Positions 44,681 through 53,717 of a DNA stretch of 64,000 nt are shown in pieces. The notes beneath the pieces were generated by a model. That model was not told where the DNA came from, did not search any database, and saw only the letters and a program-made list of their open reading frames with translations. Each line of letters starts with the position of its first letter. Position 1 is the stretch's first letter. The DNA lies in NCBI RefSeq assembly GCF_004310295.1, contig NZ_SISB01000008.1:48201-112200 (forward strand). The letters run 5' to 3'. A program made the position numbers and the translations under genes. The stretch is from Pseudomonas sp. BGI-2 (GTDB lineage: Bacteria > Pseudomonadota > Gammaproteobacteria > Pseudomonadales > Pseudomonadaceae).

Positions 44681-46099
44681 ATGGCAACTCCAACTAAGAA
44701 AACAGTGTCCGACGTTGATAATGCCCAATTGGTCAAAGCCGACAAAGCGCACTACATGCACGGCTATCACATGTTCGACGAACACGCCGAACAGGGCTCC
44801 CTGAACATTGTTGCCGGTGACGGCGCCTATATTTACGACACCCAGGGCAATCGTTTTCTGGATGCTGTCGGCGGCATGTGGTGCACGAACATCGGTTTGG
44901 GCCGAGAGGAGATGGCACTTGCGATTGCCGACCAGGTCCGTCAACTGGCGTACTCGAACCCGTTTTCCGACATGTCCAACAACGTCGCCATCCAGTTGTG
45001 CGAGAAACTCGCCAGCCTGGCTCCCGGCGATCTCGATCATGTGTTCCTGACGACCGGCGGTTCCACTGCCGTGGACACCGCGTACCGGTTGATTCAGTAC
45101 TATCAGAACTGCCGCGGCAAACCGGAAAAGAAGCACGTCATCGCCCGTTTCAACGCGTATCACGGCTCCACCACGCTGACGATGTCGATCGGCAACAAGG
45201 CCGCCGACCGTGTGCCGGAGTTCGATTACGCCAACGACAAGATTCACCACGTCTCCAACCCCAACCCTTACCGGGCGCCGGATGGCATGGACGAGGCGCA
45301 GTTTCTCGAGTTTCTGATCAAGGAGTTCGAAGACAAGATTCTGTCCATTGGCGCGGACAAAGTGGCGGGCTTTTTTGCCGAGCCGATCATGGGCTCCGGC
45401 GGGGTGATTATTCCGCCCAAGGGTTATCTGAAACGCATGTGGGAAGTCTGCCAGCGCTACGACATTCTGTTTGTCGCTGATGAAGTGGTGACGTCGTTCG
45501 GGCGCTTGGGCAAATTCTTCGCTTCGTATGAAGTGTTCGACGTTCAGCCGGACATCATTACCACGGCCAAGGGACTGACATCGGCTTACTTGCCATTGGG
45601 CGCCTGCATCTTTTCCGACCGCATCTGGAAAGTCATCGCCGAGCCCGGCAAGGGCCGCTGCTTTACCCACGGCTTCACCTACAGCGGCCACCCGGTCTGC
45701 TGCACGGCGGCTTTGAAGAACATTGAAATCATCGAGCGGGAAAACCTGCTGGAGCATGTCGATGTCGTCGGCGCTTATCTGGAACAGCGTTTGGCGACAC
45801 TCAGCGACTTGCCGTTAGTGGGCGATGTGCGCTGCCAGAAGTTCATGGCCTGCGTGGAATTCGTCGCCGATAAACGTACCAAGGCGTTGTTCGCCGACGA
45901 GATCAACATTGGCGAAATGATTCATTCCCGGGCGCAGACCCGAGGGTTGCTGGTGCGGCCGATCATGCACCTCAATGTCATGTCACCGCCGCTGATCCTG
46001 TCGTGTGCGCAGGTGGATGAAATCGTCGAGATCCTGCGGGTGTGCATTCTCGAAGTGGCGGGCGAACTTGAGCAAAACGGCCAGTACTTCGGCCAATGA
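44681..46099 (+). CDS. Class III (omega) aminotransferase, polyamine:pyruvate type
   Basis: A 472-residue PLP enzyme. Motifs are FLDAVGGMWCTNIGLG near the start, TTGGSTAVDTAYRL (phosphate-binding), FNAYHGSTTLTMS, FVADEVVTSFGRLG (Asp that pairs with PLP) and ITTAKGLTSAYLPLG (Schiff-base Lys). It resembles the SpuC-like group that transfers the amino group of putrescine, cadaverine or other omega-amines to pyruvate. It lies directly after a polyamine-binding protein gene. Its TGA overlaps an ATG (ATGA at 46096-46099) of the frame of the following regulator. Confidence 0.9.
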   Translation: MATPTKKTVSDVDNAQLVKADKAHYMHGYHMFDEHAEQGSLNIVAGDGAYIYDTQGNRFLDAVGGMWCTNIGLGREEMALAIADQVRQLAYSNPFSDMSNNVAIQLCEKLASLAPGDLDHVFLTTGGSTAVDTAYRLIQYYQNCRGKPEKKHVIARFNAYHGSTTLTMSIGNKAADRVPEFDYANDKIHHVSNPNPYRAPDGMDEAQFLEFLIKEFEDKILSIGADKVAGFFAEPIMGSGGVIIPPKGYLKRMWEVCQRYDILFVADEVVTSFGRLGKFFASYEVFDVQPDIITTAKGLTSAYLPLGACIFSDRIWKVIAEPGKGRCFTHGFTYSGHPVCCTAALKNIEIIERENLLEHVDVVGAYLEQRLATLSDLPLVGDVRCQKFMACVEFVADKRTKALFADEINIGEMIHSRAQTRGLLVRPIMHLNVMSPPLILSCAQVDEIVEILRVCILEVAGELEQNGQYFGQ

Positions 46100-46152
46100 G
46101 TTCGTCGAGTCCGCGGTTACCAGGTGCCGGCTCACCGGCTAGACTGCGGGGC

Positions 46153-46989
46153 ATGAGCAAACCAAACGACGACACCTTGATCGCCTTGCCCTTCGGCGCC
46201 TTGCATAAGTGGCACGGCGAGATGCGCCAGGCATTCGCCCACATCGATGAGCCCGACGCGCTGCACTTTCTTGCGTCGGCCTTCGGGCATCTGGTGTCCA
46301 TCGAGTCGGTGATGATCAGCCTGGAGCACAAGGACCGCCCGCCACAGCTGTTGTATCAGCGTGGCATACCGGAAAAGTACCGGGAGTCGATCATCGACCG
46401 CTATTTTTCCGGCGGCTACTTGCTCGACCCGTTTTGCCTGGCGGTGGAGCAGGGGCTGGCCGAAGGGTTCTATCACCTGGAGGACATTGCCCCGGACAAC
46501 TTCTTCGACAGTGAGTACTACAAGACTTACTACTTGAAGGCCGGGAGTTCGGAAGACAGTTTTTATATTGTCGATACCGGCAATGACACCCAGGTGTCGG
46601 TGAGCCTGTTTCAAGGCTTTGGCGGGGAAGGTCTGCGGGTGGAACAGCTGAATCTGCTGCGGGCGGTTGAGCCGCTGGTGCGGGAATTCATCTGCGAGTT
46701 TGGACGCCGGGGTTTACAGCACAGCGCTGTCAATCAAGGCGTGCGCGATGATCTCAAGCAACGCGTGCAGTCCGCCTTCGAGCAGTTCGGCTGCGACTTG
46801 CTGACCGAGCGCGAGCGGGAAGTGGCGCACATGGTGCTCCGGGGTCACTCCGTGAAGTCCACGGCCAGCCTGATGAGCATCTCGCCAGAGACGGTGCGCA
46901 TGCACCGCAAGAATCTTTATCTGAAGTTGAATATCGGTTCACAGTCGGAGTTGTTTGCGCTGTTTATCGAGTGGTTGCGCAAGCACTGA
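46153..46989 (+). CDS. LuxR-family regulator
   Basis: A 278-residue regulator. The N-terminal ~200 residues have no obvious acyl-homoserine-lactone pocket and contain DSEYYKTYYLKAGSSEDSFY, a sequence I associate with LuxR regulators beside amine-catabolic genes. The C-terminus is a GerE helix-turn-helix (LLTEREREVAHMVLRGHSVKSTA, SISPETVRMHRKNLYLKLN, quoted in part). The start is uncertain: ATG at 46153 begins the family-like part, while ATG at 46096 overlaps the aminotransferase stop and would couple translation but adds 19 low-complexity residues. It likely regulates the preceding two genes. Confidence 0.85.
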   Translation: MSKPNDDTLIALPFGALHKWHGEMRQAFAHIDEPDALHFLASAFGHLVSIESVMISLEHKDRPPQLLYQRGIPEKYRESIIDRYFSGGYLLDPFCLAVEQGLAEGFYHLEDIAPDNFFDSEYYKTYYLKAGSSEDSFYIVDTGNDTQVSVSLFQGFGGEGLRVEQLNLLRAVEPLVREFICEFGRRGLQHSAVNQGVRDDLKQRVQSAFEQFGCDLLTEREREVAHMVLRGHSVKSTASLMSISPETVRMHRKNLYLKLNIGSQSELFALFIEWLRKH

Positions 46990-47017
46990 TCAGCAATTTC
47001 CAACCCTCCAAAAACCC

Positions 47018-47239
47018 TGTGGGAGCGAGCCTGCTCGCGATGCAGGCAACTCGGTATCACTCAGGAACCGAGGTGATGCTATCGCGAGCAGGCTCACTCC
47101 CACAGGATCCTCAGCGAACACAAATTTTGTGCACGACGCAAATCAAAATGTAGGAGTGAGCCTGCTCGCGAAAGCGGAGTGTCATTCAGTATTTAAGTGG
47201 GCTGACACAACGCCTTCGCGAGCAGGCTCGCTCCCACAA
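47018..47239. repeat. Cluster of two inverted REP-type pairs
   Basis: 47018-47104 and 47149-47239 are each an inverted doublet of TGGGAGCGAGCCTGCTCGCGA-type units. The second is flanked by CAAAATG and CACAAAA. They fill most of the gap after the LuxR gene. Confidence 0.85.
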
Positions 47240-47359
47240 AAAAGCGCTCGTGTTTAAAAGTGTTTAGCGTTACTTCCTGAAAGCTACAGCGCCTTGCGCC
47301 GTTGCCTACGACTACGCCAGAATCCGCCGGCTTGTGCGCTTCGGCCCCCCTCGGTAACT

Positions 47360-47580
47360 TGATCCCCGTCACTGATTCCCAGTGATCGGGTTTAGTAGCC
47401 CGAGGTACGAAGCATGCACAGGCGTCTGTCAGACAGGTATTTCCATGCCTGTACCTGATGGTGGCTGTGCGTAGGGCGCCCTCGGGCGCGCCGGCTTTGT
47501 CTTCGTTCCCCGGTCTACTAACCTGCGTACAGCCGCCACCCTTCGTATTAGTAGCGAGGCGTGGCTGCCCACAAGGAACG
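47360..47580 (+). ncRNA. Candidate structured leader RNA (possible switch) of the DUF6124 gene
   Basis: The ~230 bases before the small gene fold strongly by eye. Local hairpins are 47369-47374 with 47380-47385 (TCACTG/CAGTGA), 47387-47402 (CGGG...CCCG), and 47434-47439 with 47452-47457 (CAGGTA/TACCTG). A long stem joins 47460-47475 with 47522-47540 (16 pairs, 3-base bulge) around a GCGCCC/GGGCGC hairpin. TTAGTAG occurs at 47392-47398 and again at 47548-47554; its exact complement CTACTAA is at 47515-47521 and can pair with only one of them at a time. The second copy is 19 bases ahead of the ribosome site (AAGGA, 47573-47577), so such a choice could affect translation. I do not recognise a named RNA family. 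Confidence 0.55.
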
Positions 47581-47587
47581 AATCAAT

Positions 47588-47950
47588 ATGTGCAAAGTTA
47601 CTCCAAACCCGCCAGACACTGATCCGGCATCCCCCTACGAATCACTCGATTCCAAAAAGCTCCACGAAGCCGCCGAACGCGCCCTCGATCACTACCTCAA
47701 CCCGGCCGCTCTCAAAATCCCGGTCGCCCGCAAACCGAGCACCATGTTCATGGTCGCCCCCGATATCAAAGATGAAGACCTGTTGGCTCACACCTGTGAG
47801 TCGTTAGCCTCGGCGAGTGTGATGGCGAGTGAATTCGCGGGGTATCTGCAAGGCCCGCATCGGCATACGGCGATGGCCATTCAGCAGATCATCATGCTCG
47901 CAGAGCTGGCAGCGAATCGGATGCTGGATAACGTCGAAATACCCAAGTAG
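47588..47950 (+). CDS. Small DUF6124-family-like protein
   Basis: A 120-residue cytoplasmic protein of a family common and multi-copy in Pseudomonas; I match it from memory to DUF6124. It has an N-terminal disordered stretch (TPNPPDTDPASPYESLDSKK), then a helix LHEAAERALDHYLNP, then MFMVAPDIKDEDLLAHTCES and a helical C-terminus ending LAELAANRMLDNVEIPK. No catalytic residues are evident and its function is unknown. The ATG at 47588 has AAGGA 10 bases upstream; a longer frame overlaps the structured leader. Confidence 0.7.
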   Translation: MCKVTPNPPDTDPASPYESLDSKKLHEAAERALDHYLNPAALKIPVARKPSTMFMVAPDIKDEDLLAHTCESLASASVMASEFAGYLQGPHRHTAMAIQQIIMLAELAANRMLDNVEIPK

Positions 47951-48443
47951 CCGCAGCAAAATCGCGCCATCGTTATTCCCGAGCAAACCTGCTTCCATGT
48001 TCAGACTTGAGGGGGGCTCGCGTGACAGCAGGGTCAGGCGTTTATCGCGCCTGGCCCTGCATCGAATTCTGTCAGGCTAAGAATTCAGGGTTGCCGGGCA
48101 ACATAGAATCTCCCACAGGTTTGCACTTTGATTGACCGGCTCAGACTGCGGATGGCCCTTGAATCCCATGGAACTCCAACGGATGGACGTGATGCACCCA
48201 GTGCTCGCTTTATTTGCCGGTAGAGATCACCAAGGTGCCGGCCAGGTTCGGCTGTCCTCGCGAACACCTCGATCTGGAAATACGGGCGATCCGGCGTAGA
48301 ACAATGCACTGACATAGCAGTCTTTTTTACCGATGGTGGCCAGTAGCTACATTTCTGCCTTGTTACGACGCGAGGCCAAGCGTAGGATGCGCGCCCTGAT
48401 CAGCATGGCTGAATCGTTTTACCGCAACTCGACATGGATTGTT
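47951..48443. other. Long intergenic stretch upstream of the type I secretion genes
   Basis: It contains a 13-bp stem (48028-48040 with 48048-48060, GCAGGGTCAGGCG type, one G-U pair) without a U tract. The remainder has no convincing gene. A 76-codon minus-strand frame (48085-48315) and in-frame codons ahead of the TolC gene look spurious. Confidence 0.5.
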
Positions 48444-49856
48444 ATGACTGCCCCCTCCCGTTTTTTTGCTCCGCTGTTCTCCCTCTCGCTAATGACGCTC
48501 CCTGTGCTGGCCGACGCCAGTTCCGATCGTGCCGATTTGCTTGGGGTTTACCGTCAGGCGGTTGAGCACGACGCGCAGCTGTCGGCGGCGCGGCATGATT
48601 ACCTGGCCCGGCGCGAAAGTGTTCCGCAAGCCCGGGCCGGTTTATTGCCAACGCTCAACGCGGGCAGCACGGTGGAGTCGGTGCGTCTGCAACGTGATGA
48701 GCCAGGCCTCACACGCTCGCGCAGTACCGCGGTATTTCAAGCCAGTCTCAACCAGCCGCTGTTTCGTGCCGATCGCTGGTTTCAACTCGAAGCGGCTCAC
48801 GCCAGTACCGCACAAGCCGAGCTGGAATTGGGCGCCAAGGAACAAGGGCTGGTGCTGACAACCGCCCAGGCCTATTTCGAAACCTTGCGTGCGCTGGATT
48901 TGCTGGCGGCGTCCAAAGCCGAGGAAGCGGCGCTCAAGCGCCAGCAGCAACAGGCTCAGGCGCGTCTGCAGAATGGCGCCTCGAGCATCACCGATGTGCT
49001 CGACGCGCAGGCCGCTTTTGACAACGCCGGTGCCAATCGAAAACTTGCCGAGCGCAAGGTTGATGATGCGTATGAAGGGTTGTCCCGTCTGACGCGCCAG
49101 GCGTACTCGTCAATCGAAGGCATTGCGCACCAGTTACCGGTGGAGCTTCCGGCCCCCAACGATGCCAATGAGTGGGTGAGCCATGCGGTACGGCAGAACC
49201 TTGCCTTGCAAGCCAGCAATTACGCGGTGATCGCCGCCGAGCAAACCCATCGGCAGCGCAAGGCTGGTTATGCACCGACCGTCGACGCGGTGGCGTCGTG
49301 GCGCAAGGGCGACAACGACAGCTTTGGCTACAGCAACCCGACGGACTTCGGCCGGGATGGCTACCGGGGCAATGTGGCCCAGGGCAGCATCGGCGTGGAG
49401 TTGAACATTCCGTTGTACAGCGGAGGCATGACCCGTTCGCAAGTGCGCGAAGCGACCGAGCGCCTGGCACAAAGTGAAGACGAGCGCGAAGACCGGCGCC
49501 GCGAAGTGGTGCAGAACACCCGCAACTTCTACCGCGCGGTCAACTCCGATATCGAACAGGTGATGGCCCGCCGACAGACCATTCGCTCCGGCCAGGCCTC
49601 GGTGAAGGCCAACCAGGTAGGCCGTGACCTGGGCTCGCGGAACACCGCTGATGTGCTCAACGCCCAGCGCCAGTTGTACAGCGCGGTGCGTGAATACAAC
49701 AACGCGCGCTACGACTACATCATCGACACGCTCAAACTTAAACAGGCGGCGGGGACATTGAGCCCCACCGACCTGACCGATCTGGCGATGTACCTGACCA
49801 AAGACTACGACGCCGATCGCGATTTCCTGCCGCCCGAGGAGCGCAGAGCACTTTGA
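48444..49856 (+). CDS. TolC-family outer-membrane protein of the type I secretion system
   Basis: A 470-residue TolC/AprF/LapE-type outer-membrane factor. The signal peptide is RFFAPLFSLSLMTLPVLADA. The two internally repeated halves begin DLLGVYRQAVEHDAQLSAARHDYLARRES and QNLALQASNYAVIAAEQ (the first quoted in part: LLGVYRQAVEHDAQLSAARH). QARLQNGASSITDVLDAQAAF and VGRDLGSRNTADVLNAQRQL are the paired family motifs. It forms the exit duct for the HlyB-HlyD pair encoded downstream. I chose ATG at 48444 because it starts just before the signal peptide; no strong ribosome site is visible for it or the upstream Mets. Confidence 0.9.
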   Translation: MTAPSRFFAPLFSLSLMTLPVLADASSDRADLLGVYRQAVEHDAQLSAARHDYLARRESVPQARAGLLPTLNAGSTVESVRLQRDEPGLTRSRSTAVFQASLNQPLFRADRWFQLEAAHASTAQAELELGAKEQGLVLTTAQAYFETLRALDLLAASKAEEAALKRQQQQAQARLQNGASSITDVLDAQAAFDNAGANRKLAERKVDDAYEGLSRLTRQAYSSIEGIAHQLPVELPAPNDANEWVSHAVRQNLALQASNYAVIAAEQTHRQRKAGYAPTVDAVASWRKGDNDSFGYSNPTDFGRDGYRGNVAQGSIGVELNIPLYSGGMTRSQVREATERLAQSEDEREDRRREVVQNTRNFYRAVNSDIEQVMARRQTIRSGQASVKANQVGRDLGSRNTADVLNAQRQLYSAVREYNNARYDYIIDTLKLKQAAGTLSPTDLTDLAMYLTKDYDADRDFLPPEERRAL

Positions 49857-49905
49857 TTGCTGATTCATACAGGTGAGAGAAAGAAATCTCATGCGGTGAT
49901 GTCAC

Positions 49906-49953
49906 ATTGATACTAATTGTTTCAAGATTGATATAACCTGTTGAAAGATTGAT
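49906..49953 (+). promoter_or_regulatory. Three ATTGAT direct repeats phased at 21 bp upstream of the hlyB-like gene
   Basis: ATTGAT occurs at 49906-49911, 49927-49932 and 49948-49953, each exactly 21 bases apart, or two helical turns. The last two are extended to AAGATTGAT. They lie in an unusually AT-rich 130-base gap between the TolC and ABC-transporter genes, so they could be one face of a regulator-binding site or an intrinsically bent promoter. The bound protein is unknown. Confidence 0.55.
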
Positions 49954-49989
49954 GAATTTTTTGCCGTCATTCGGCATGCATGGACGCTT

Positions 49990-52128
49990 ATGAGCAATGA
50001 AGGAAGGGGCGCTGAGTCGCCCATGGCAGACACAGGTCTCGTGTGTCTGGTGATGCTGGCCCGGTTTCATTCGGTGGCAGCCTCTGCCGAGCAATTGGCC
50101 CACGAGTTCGCCCCCGCGCAACAGCCGTTCACGTCACGTGAACTGCTGCTCGCCGCACGTAAGCTGGGGCTCAAGGCCAAATCGGTCAACACCACCATCG
50201 CCCGTCTGGACCGCACGCCGCTACCGGCGATTGCGACAAATAGCGACGGCACGTTTTTCATCATTGCCAAGCTGGATCAAGGCAAGGCACTGATTCAGGA
50301 TCCGCGTGCGGAGCGCCCTGAAGTCATCACCTTCGAAGACCTGGCGGCGCGCTGGACCGGCGAACTTTTGCTGGTGCGTTCTGAGTCTGGCCTGCCGGGT
50401 GAAACCTCGCGATTTGACTTCACCTGGTTCATTCCGGCCATCGTCAAATACCGCAAGTTGCTCGGCGAAGTGTTGCTGGTGTCCTTTGCCTTGCAGCTGT
50501 TTGCGTTGGTCACGCCGTTGTTTTTCCAGGTGGTGATGGACAAGGTCCTGGTGCATCACGGCCTGACCACCCTCGACGTGATCGCCGCCGGGTTGTTGGG
50601 CATCATGCTGTTCGAGTCCGCGCTCAGCGGGTTGCGCAGCTACGTGTTTGCCCATACCGCGAGCCGTATCGACGTGGAACTGGGCTCGCGCTTGTTCCGG
50701 CATCTGATCAACCTGCCATTGGCTTATTTCCAGGCGCGGCGCGTCGGTGATTCGGTGGCCCGGGTGCGTGAGCTGGAGAACATTCGCAGCTTCCTCACCG
50801 GCAATGCCATCACCTTGTTGCTGGACGTGCTGTTCTCCGTGGTGTTCGTTTTGGTGATGTTTTACTACAGCGGTTGGCTGACCCTGATCGTGCTGCTGTC
50901 GTTGCCCTTGTACGTGCTGGTCTCGCTATTCGTCACCCCTCTGTTGCGTGCCCGGTTGCAGGACAGCTTCACCCGGGGCGCGGAGAATCAGGCGTTTCTG
51001 GTGGAGACCGTGAACGGCATCGATACCGTGAAATCCATGGCCGTCGAGCCTCAGGCCATCCGCAAGTGGGACAACCAGATGGCGGCCTATGTCGCCGCCG
51101 GTTTCAAGACCCAGACCTTGTCGACCATCGCCAATGAAAGCGTGTCGTTGATCGGCAAACTGGTCACGGTCGCGACCCTGTGGCTGGGCGCTCGATTGGT
51201 CATCGACGGCCAACTGTCGGTGGGCGAACTGATTGCCTTCAACATGCTCGCCGGTCGTGTCAGCGGCCCGATCATGCGCCTGGCCCAGTTGTGGACCAGC
51301 TTCCAGCAAACCGGCGTTTCGGTGCAGCGTCTGGGCGACATCCTCAACACCCGCACCGAACTGTCCCAGGCCACGCGCAGTGCGTTGCCGCCGCTGCGGG
51401 GGCAGATCGAATTCGACCAGGTGCATTTCCGTTATCGCGCCGATGGCTCGGAAGTCCTGCGTGGGGTCAGCCTGCAGATCGCGGCCGGTGAGGTCATTGG
51501 TGTCGTGGGGCGTTCCGGCTCCGGTAAAAGCACCCTGACGCGACTGCTTCAGCGCTTGTACGTGCCCGAGCGCGGCCGGGTGCTGGTCGATGGCATGGAC
51601 CTGGCCCTGGCTGACGTTTCCTCCCTGCGCCGACAGATCGGCGTGGTATTGCAGGACAACATGCTGTTCAACCGCAGCATCCGCGAAAACATCGCCCTGA
51701 GCGATCCGGGCGCGCCGCTCGAAGCGGTGATGCACGCGGCCACCATGGCCGGCGCACATGAGTTCATTCTGGAACTGCCCGAAGGCTACGACACCATGGT
51801 CGGCGAGCACGGCACCTCACTTTCTGGCGGTCAACGTCAACGGGTGGCCATCGCCCGTGCCTTGATCGGCAACCCGCGAATTCTGATTTTCGACGAGGCC
51901 ACCAGCGCCCTGGACTACGAGTCCGAGCGGATCATTCAGCAAAACATGCAGAGCATTTGCGCGGGTCGCACGGTGATCATCATCGCGCACCGGTTGTCGG
52001 CGGTGCGCGATGCGAATCGCATTCTGGTGGTCGATCGCGGGCAAATCGTCGAGCAGGGCAGTCATGCCGAATTGCTCGCCCATCAAGCCGGCCACTATTC
52101 GCGACTGCACCGTATGCAACAGGGCTGA
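49990..52128 (+). CDS. HlyB-type ABC transporter of the type I secretion system
   Basis: A 712-residue exporter close to E. coli HlyB throughout. Residues ~10-130 form a C39-like domain in which the catalytic Cys is replaced by Thr15 (D-T-G-L-V-C), so it docks but does not cleave its substrate, as in RTX exporters. Membrane domain residues ~150-440 include FDFTWFIPAIVKYRK and LFFQVVMDKVLVHHG. The ATPase has GRSGSGKST at 507-515, LSGGQ at 611-615 and ILIFDEATSALD. It energises export of the RTX-type protease encoded three genes downstream. The start is uncertain between Met1 and Met12. Confidence 0.94.
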   Translation: MSNEGRGAESPMADTGLVCLVMLARFHSVAASAEQLAHEFAPAQQPFTSRELLLAARKLGLKAKSVNTTIARLDRTPLPAIATNSDGTFFIIAKLDQGKALIQDPRAERPEVITFEDLAARWTGELLLVRSESGLPGETSRFDFTWFIPAIVKYRKLLGEVLLVSFALQLFALVTPLFFQVVMDKVLVHHGLTTLDVIAAGLLGIMLFESALSGLRSYVFAHTASRIDVELGSRLFRHLINLPLAYFQARRVGDSVARVRELENIRSFLTGNAITLLLDVLFSVVFVLVMFYYSGWLTLIVLLSLPLYVLVSLFVTPLLRARLQDSFTRGAENQAFLVETVNGIDTVKSMAVEPQAIRKWDNQMAAYVAAGFKTQTLSTIANESVSLIGKLVTVATLWLGARLVIDGQLSVGELIAFNMLAGRVSGPIMRLAQLWTSFQQTGVSVQRLGDILNTRTELSQATRSALPPLRGQIEFDQVHFRYRADGSEVLRGVSLQIAAGEVIGVVGRSGSGKSTLTRLLQRLYVPERGRVLVDGMDLALADVSSLRRQIGVVLQDNMLFNRSIRENIALSDPGAPLEAVMHAATMAGAHEFILELPEGYDTMVGEHGTSLSGGQRQRVAIARALIGNPRILIFDEATSALDYESERIIQQNMQSICAGRTVIIIAHRLSAVRDANRILVVDRGQIVEQGSHAELLAHQAGHYSRLHRMQQG

Positions 52129-52224
52129 GCAGCCTTTCAGATAGTTCGTTATTGATCTGTCCACCGCGCCTCATGTCAGGCGCGACGGCAGTCACCGTAT
52201 TCCGGATTCAAGGATCGATTTCCC

Positions 52225-53640
52225 ATGAGCGCAACGCCTTCGTTAATGCAGCGTTACCGTCACGCGTGGCGCGAGTCCTGGCGCCAGCGCAAACAGATGG
52301 ACAGCGTTCAGCGCCTGCCCCATGAGGCGCAGTTTCTCCCTGCCGCGCTGGAGTTGCAGGACACCCCCGTGCACCCGGCGCCAAGGATCTTCGTCTGGAG
52401 CATCATGGCTTTTGCGGTGTTGGCGCTGCTTTGGGCCTGTGTTGGCAAGATCGAAGTGGTCGCCGTGGCTTCGGGCAAGATCGTGCCCAGTGGCAAGACC
52501 AAGCTGATTCAATCCAGTGAAACGGCGGTGGTCAGGGCGATTCATGTCAGCGACGGTCAGGCAGTGAAAGTCGGCGAGTTGCTGGTCGAACTCGACCCGA
52601 CAGCCGCCGACGCCGACGTCAGACGGATTCAAAGCGACCTGCTCGCCGCCAGAATCGACGGCGCCCGCAGTGCGGCAATGCTCGATGCGATCAATCAGCA
52701 GAAACCACCGGCATCGCTGATCGGCGCAATCACCGACGCCGATCCGCAACAGGTGCTCAGCGCCCAGCGCTGGCTGCAAGGGCAGTACCAGGAATACCGC
52801 AGCAGCCTGGAATTGGTCGACGCGGAAATCCTCCAGCGCAACGCCGAAATTCAGTCCGCCCGGGCCCAGGTGGCCAGCCTTCGGCAAACCGTGCCGATTG
52901 CCACGCAACTGGCCGAGGACTATCAGCGTTTGCTCGCGCAGCAATACGTTGCCCGGCACGAATACCTGGAAAAAGAACAGGCGCGCCTCGACCTGCAACG
53001 CCAATTGAGCGTGCAGCAGGCCAGCGTCCTGCAATCCACCGCCGCGCAAGGCGAAGCGCGGCGTCGGCGCGAAGGCGTGGTCGCGCAAAATCGCCGCGCC
53101 ATGCTCGACCTGCAACAACAAGCCAATCAAAAAGCCGCCAGCCTGGTCGAGGAACTGGCCAAGGCCCGCTACCAGGAAACCCTCACCAGCCTCACTGCGC
53201 CGGTGGACGGCACCGTCCAGCAACTGGCGATCCACACCGTCGGCGGAGTCGTCACCCCGGCCCAGCCTTTGATGGTCATCGTGCCCACCGACCAACCGGT
53301 CGAAGTGGAAGCCATGCTGGAAAACAAAGACGTCGGCTTCGTCCGCGCCGGCCAACCGGTCACGGTCAAGGTCGAAACGTTCACCTTCACCAAATACGGC
53401 ACCGTCGCCGGTGAAGTCCTCAGCGTCTCCAACGACGCCATCGACGATGAAAAACGCGGGCCGATCTACAGCAGCCGCATCCGCCTGAAAACCGACCATT
53501 TGATGATCAACGGCCAACGCGTGGCGCTGTCACCGGGGATGTCGGTGACGGCGGAAGTGAAGACTGATCAGCGACGGGTGATTGAGTACTTCTTGAGTCC
53601 GTTGCAACAGCATATGGATGAGAGTTTGCGCGAGCGTTGA
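52225..53640 (+). CDS. HlyD-type membrane fusion protein of the type I secretion system
   Basis: A 471-residue periplasmic adaptor. A ~60-residue cytoplasmic tail is followed by one membrane segment (IFVWSIMAFAVLALLWACVG). Then come a lipoyl-like domain (VVAVASGKIVPSGKTKLIQS), a long coiled-coil hairpin (about 150-320, Gln/Ala/Arg rich) and the HlyD C-terminal signature region (VPTDQPVEVEAMLENKDVGF, GQRVALSPGMSVTAEVKTDQRRVIEYFLSPL, quoted in part). It links the HlyB-like pump to the TolC-like duct. It starts 96 bases after the ABC-transporter stop on the same strand. Confidence 0.94.
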   Translation: MSATPSLMQRYRHAWRESWRQRKQMDSVQRLPHEAQFLPAALELQDTPVHPAPRIFVWSIMAFAVLALLWACVGKIEVVAVASGKIVPSGKTKLIQSSETAVVRAIHVSDGQAVKVGELLVELDPTAADADVRRIQSDLLAARIDGARSAAMLDAINQQKPPASLIGAITDADPQQVLSAQRWLQGQYQEYRSSLELVDAEILQRNAEIQSARAQVASLRQTVPIATQLAEDYQRLLAQQYVARHEYLEKEQARLDLQRQLSVQQASVLQSTAAQGEARRRREGVVAQNRRAMLDLQQQANQKAASLVEELAKARYQETLTSLTAPVDGTVQQLAIHTVGGVVTPAQPLMVIVPTDQPVEVEAMLENKDVGFVRAGQPVTVKVETFTFTKYGTVAGEVLSVSNDAIDDEKRGPIYSSRIRLKTDHLMINGQRVALSPGMSVTAEVKTDQRRVIEYFLSPLQQHMDESLRER

Positions 53641-53717
53641 GGGTTGTACGGATTCGGGTGAGAAAGAGTCAGGATTGAAACGATAAATCCATCAATGTCT
53701 ATGAAGTCGGAAATATT

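Noticed and set aside
47018..47239. CRISPR-like repeats
   Set aside because: The units are inverted doublets of REP type, not direct repeats with regular unique spacers, and no cas gene is present.
48085..48315. 76-codon minus-strand frame in the gap before the TolC-like gene
   Set aside because: It shows no family resemblance, no clear ribosome site and no conserved feature that I can see; best treated as non-coding.
49990..52128. Peptide-processing (C39 bacteriocin) exporter
   Set aside because: The N-terminal domain lacks the catalytic Cys (Thr15 in its place), and the rest follows HlyB. The substrate has a C-terminal signal, not a double-glycine leader.
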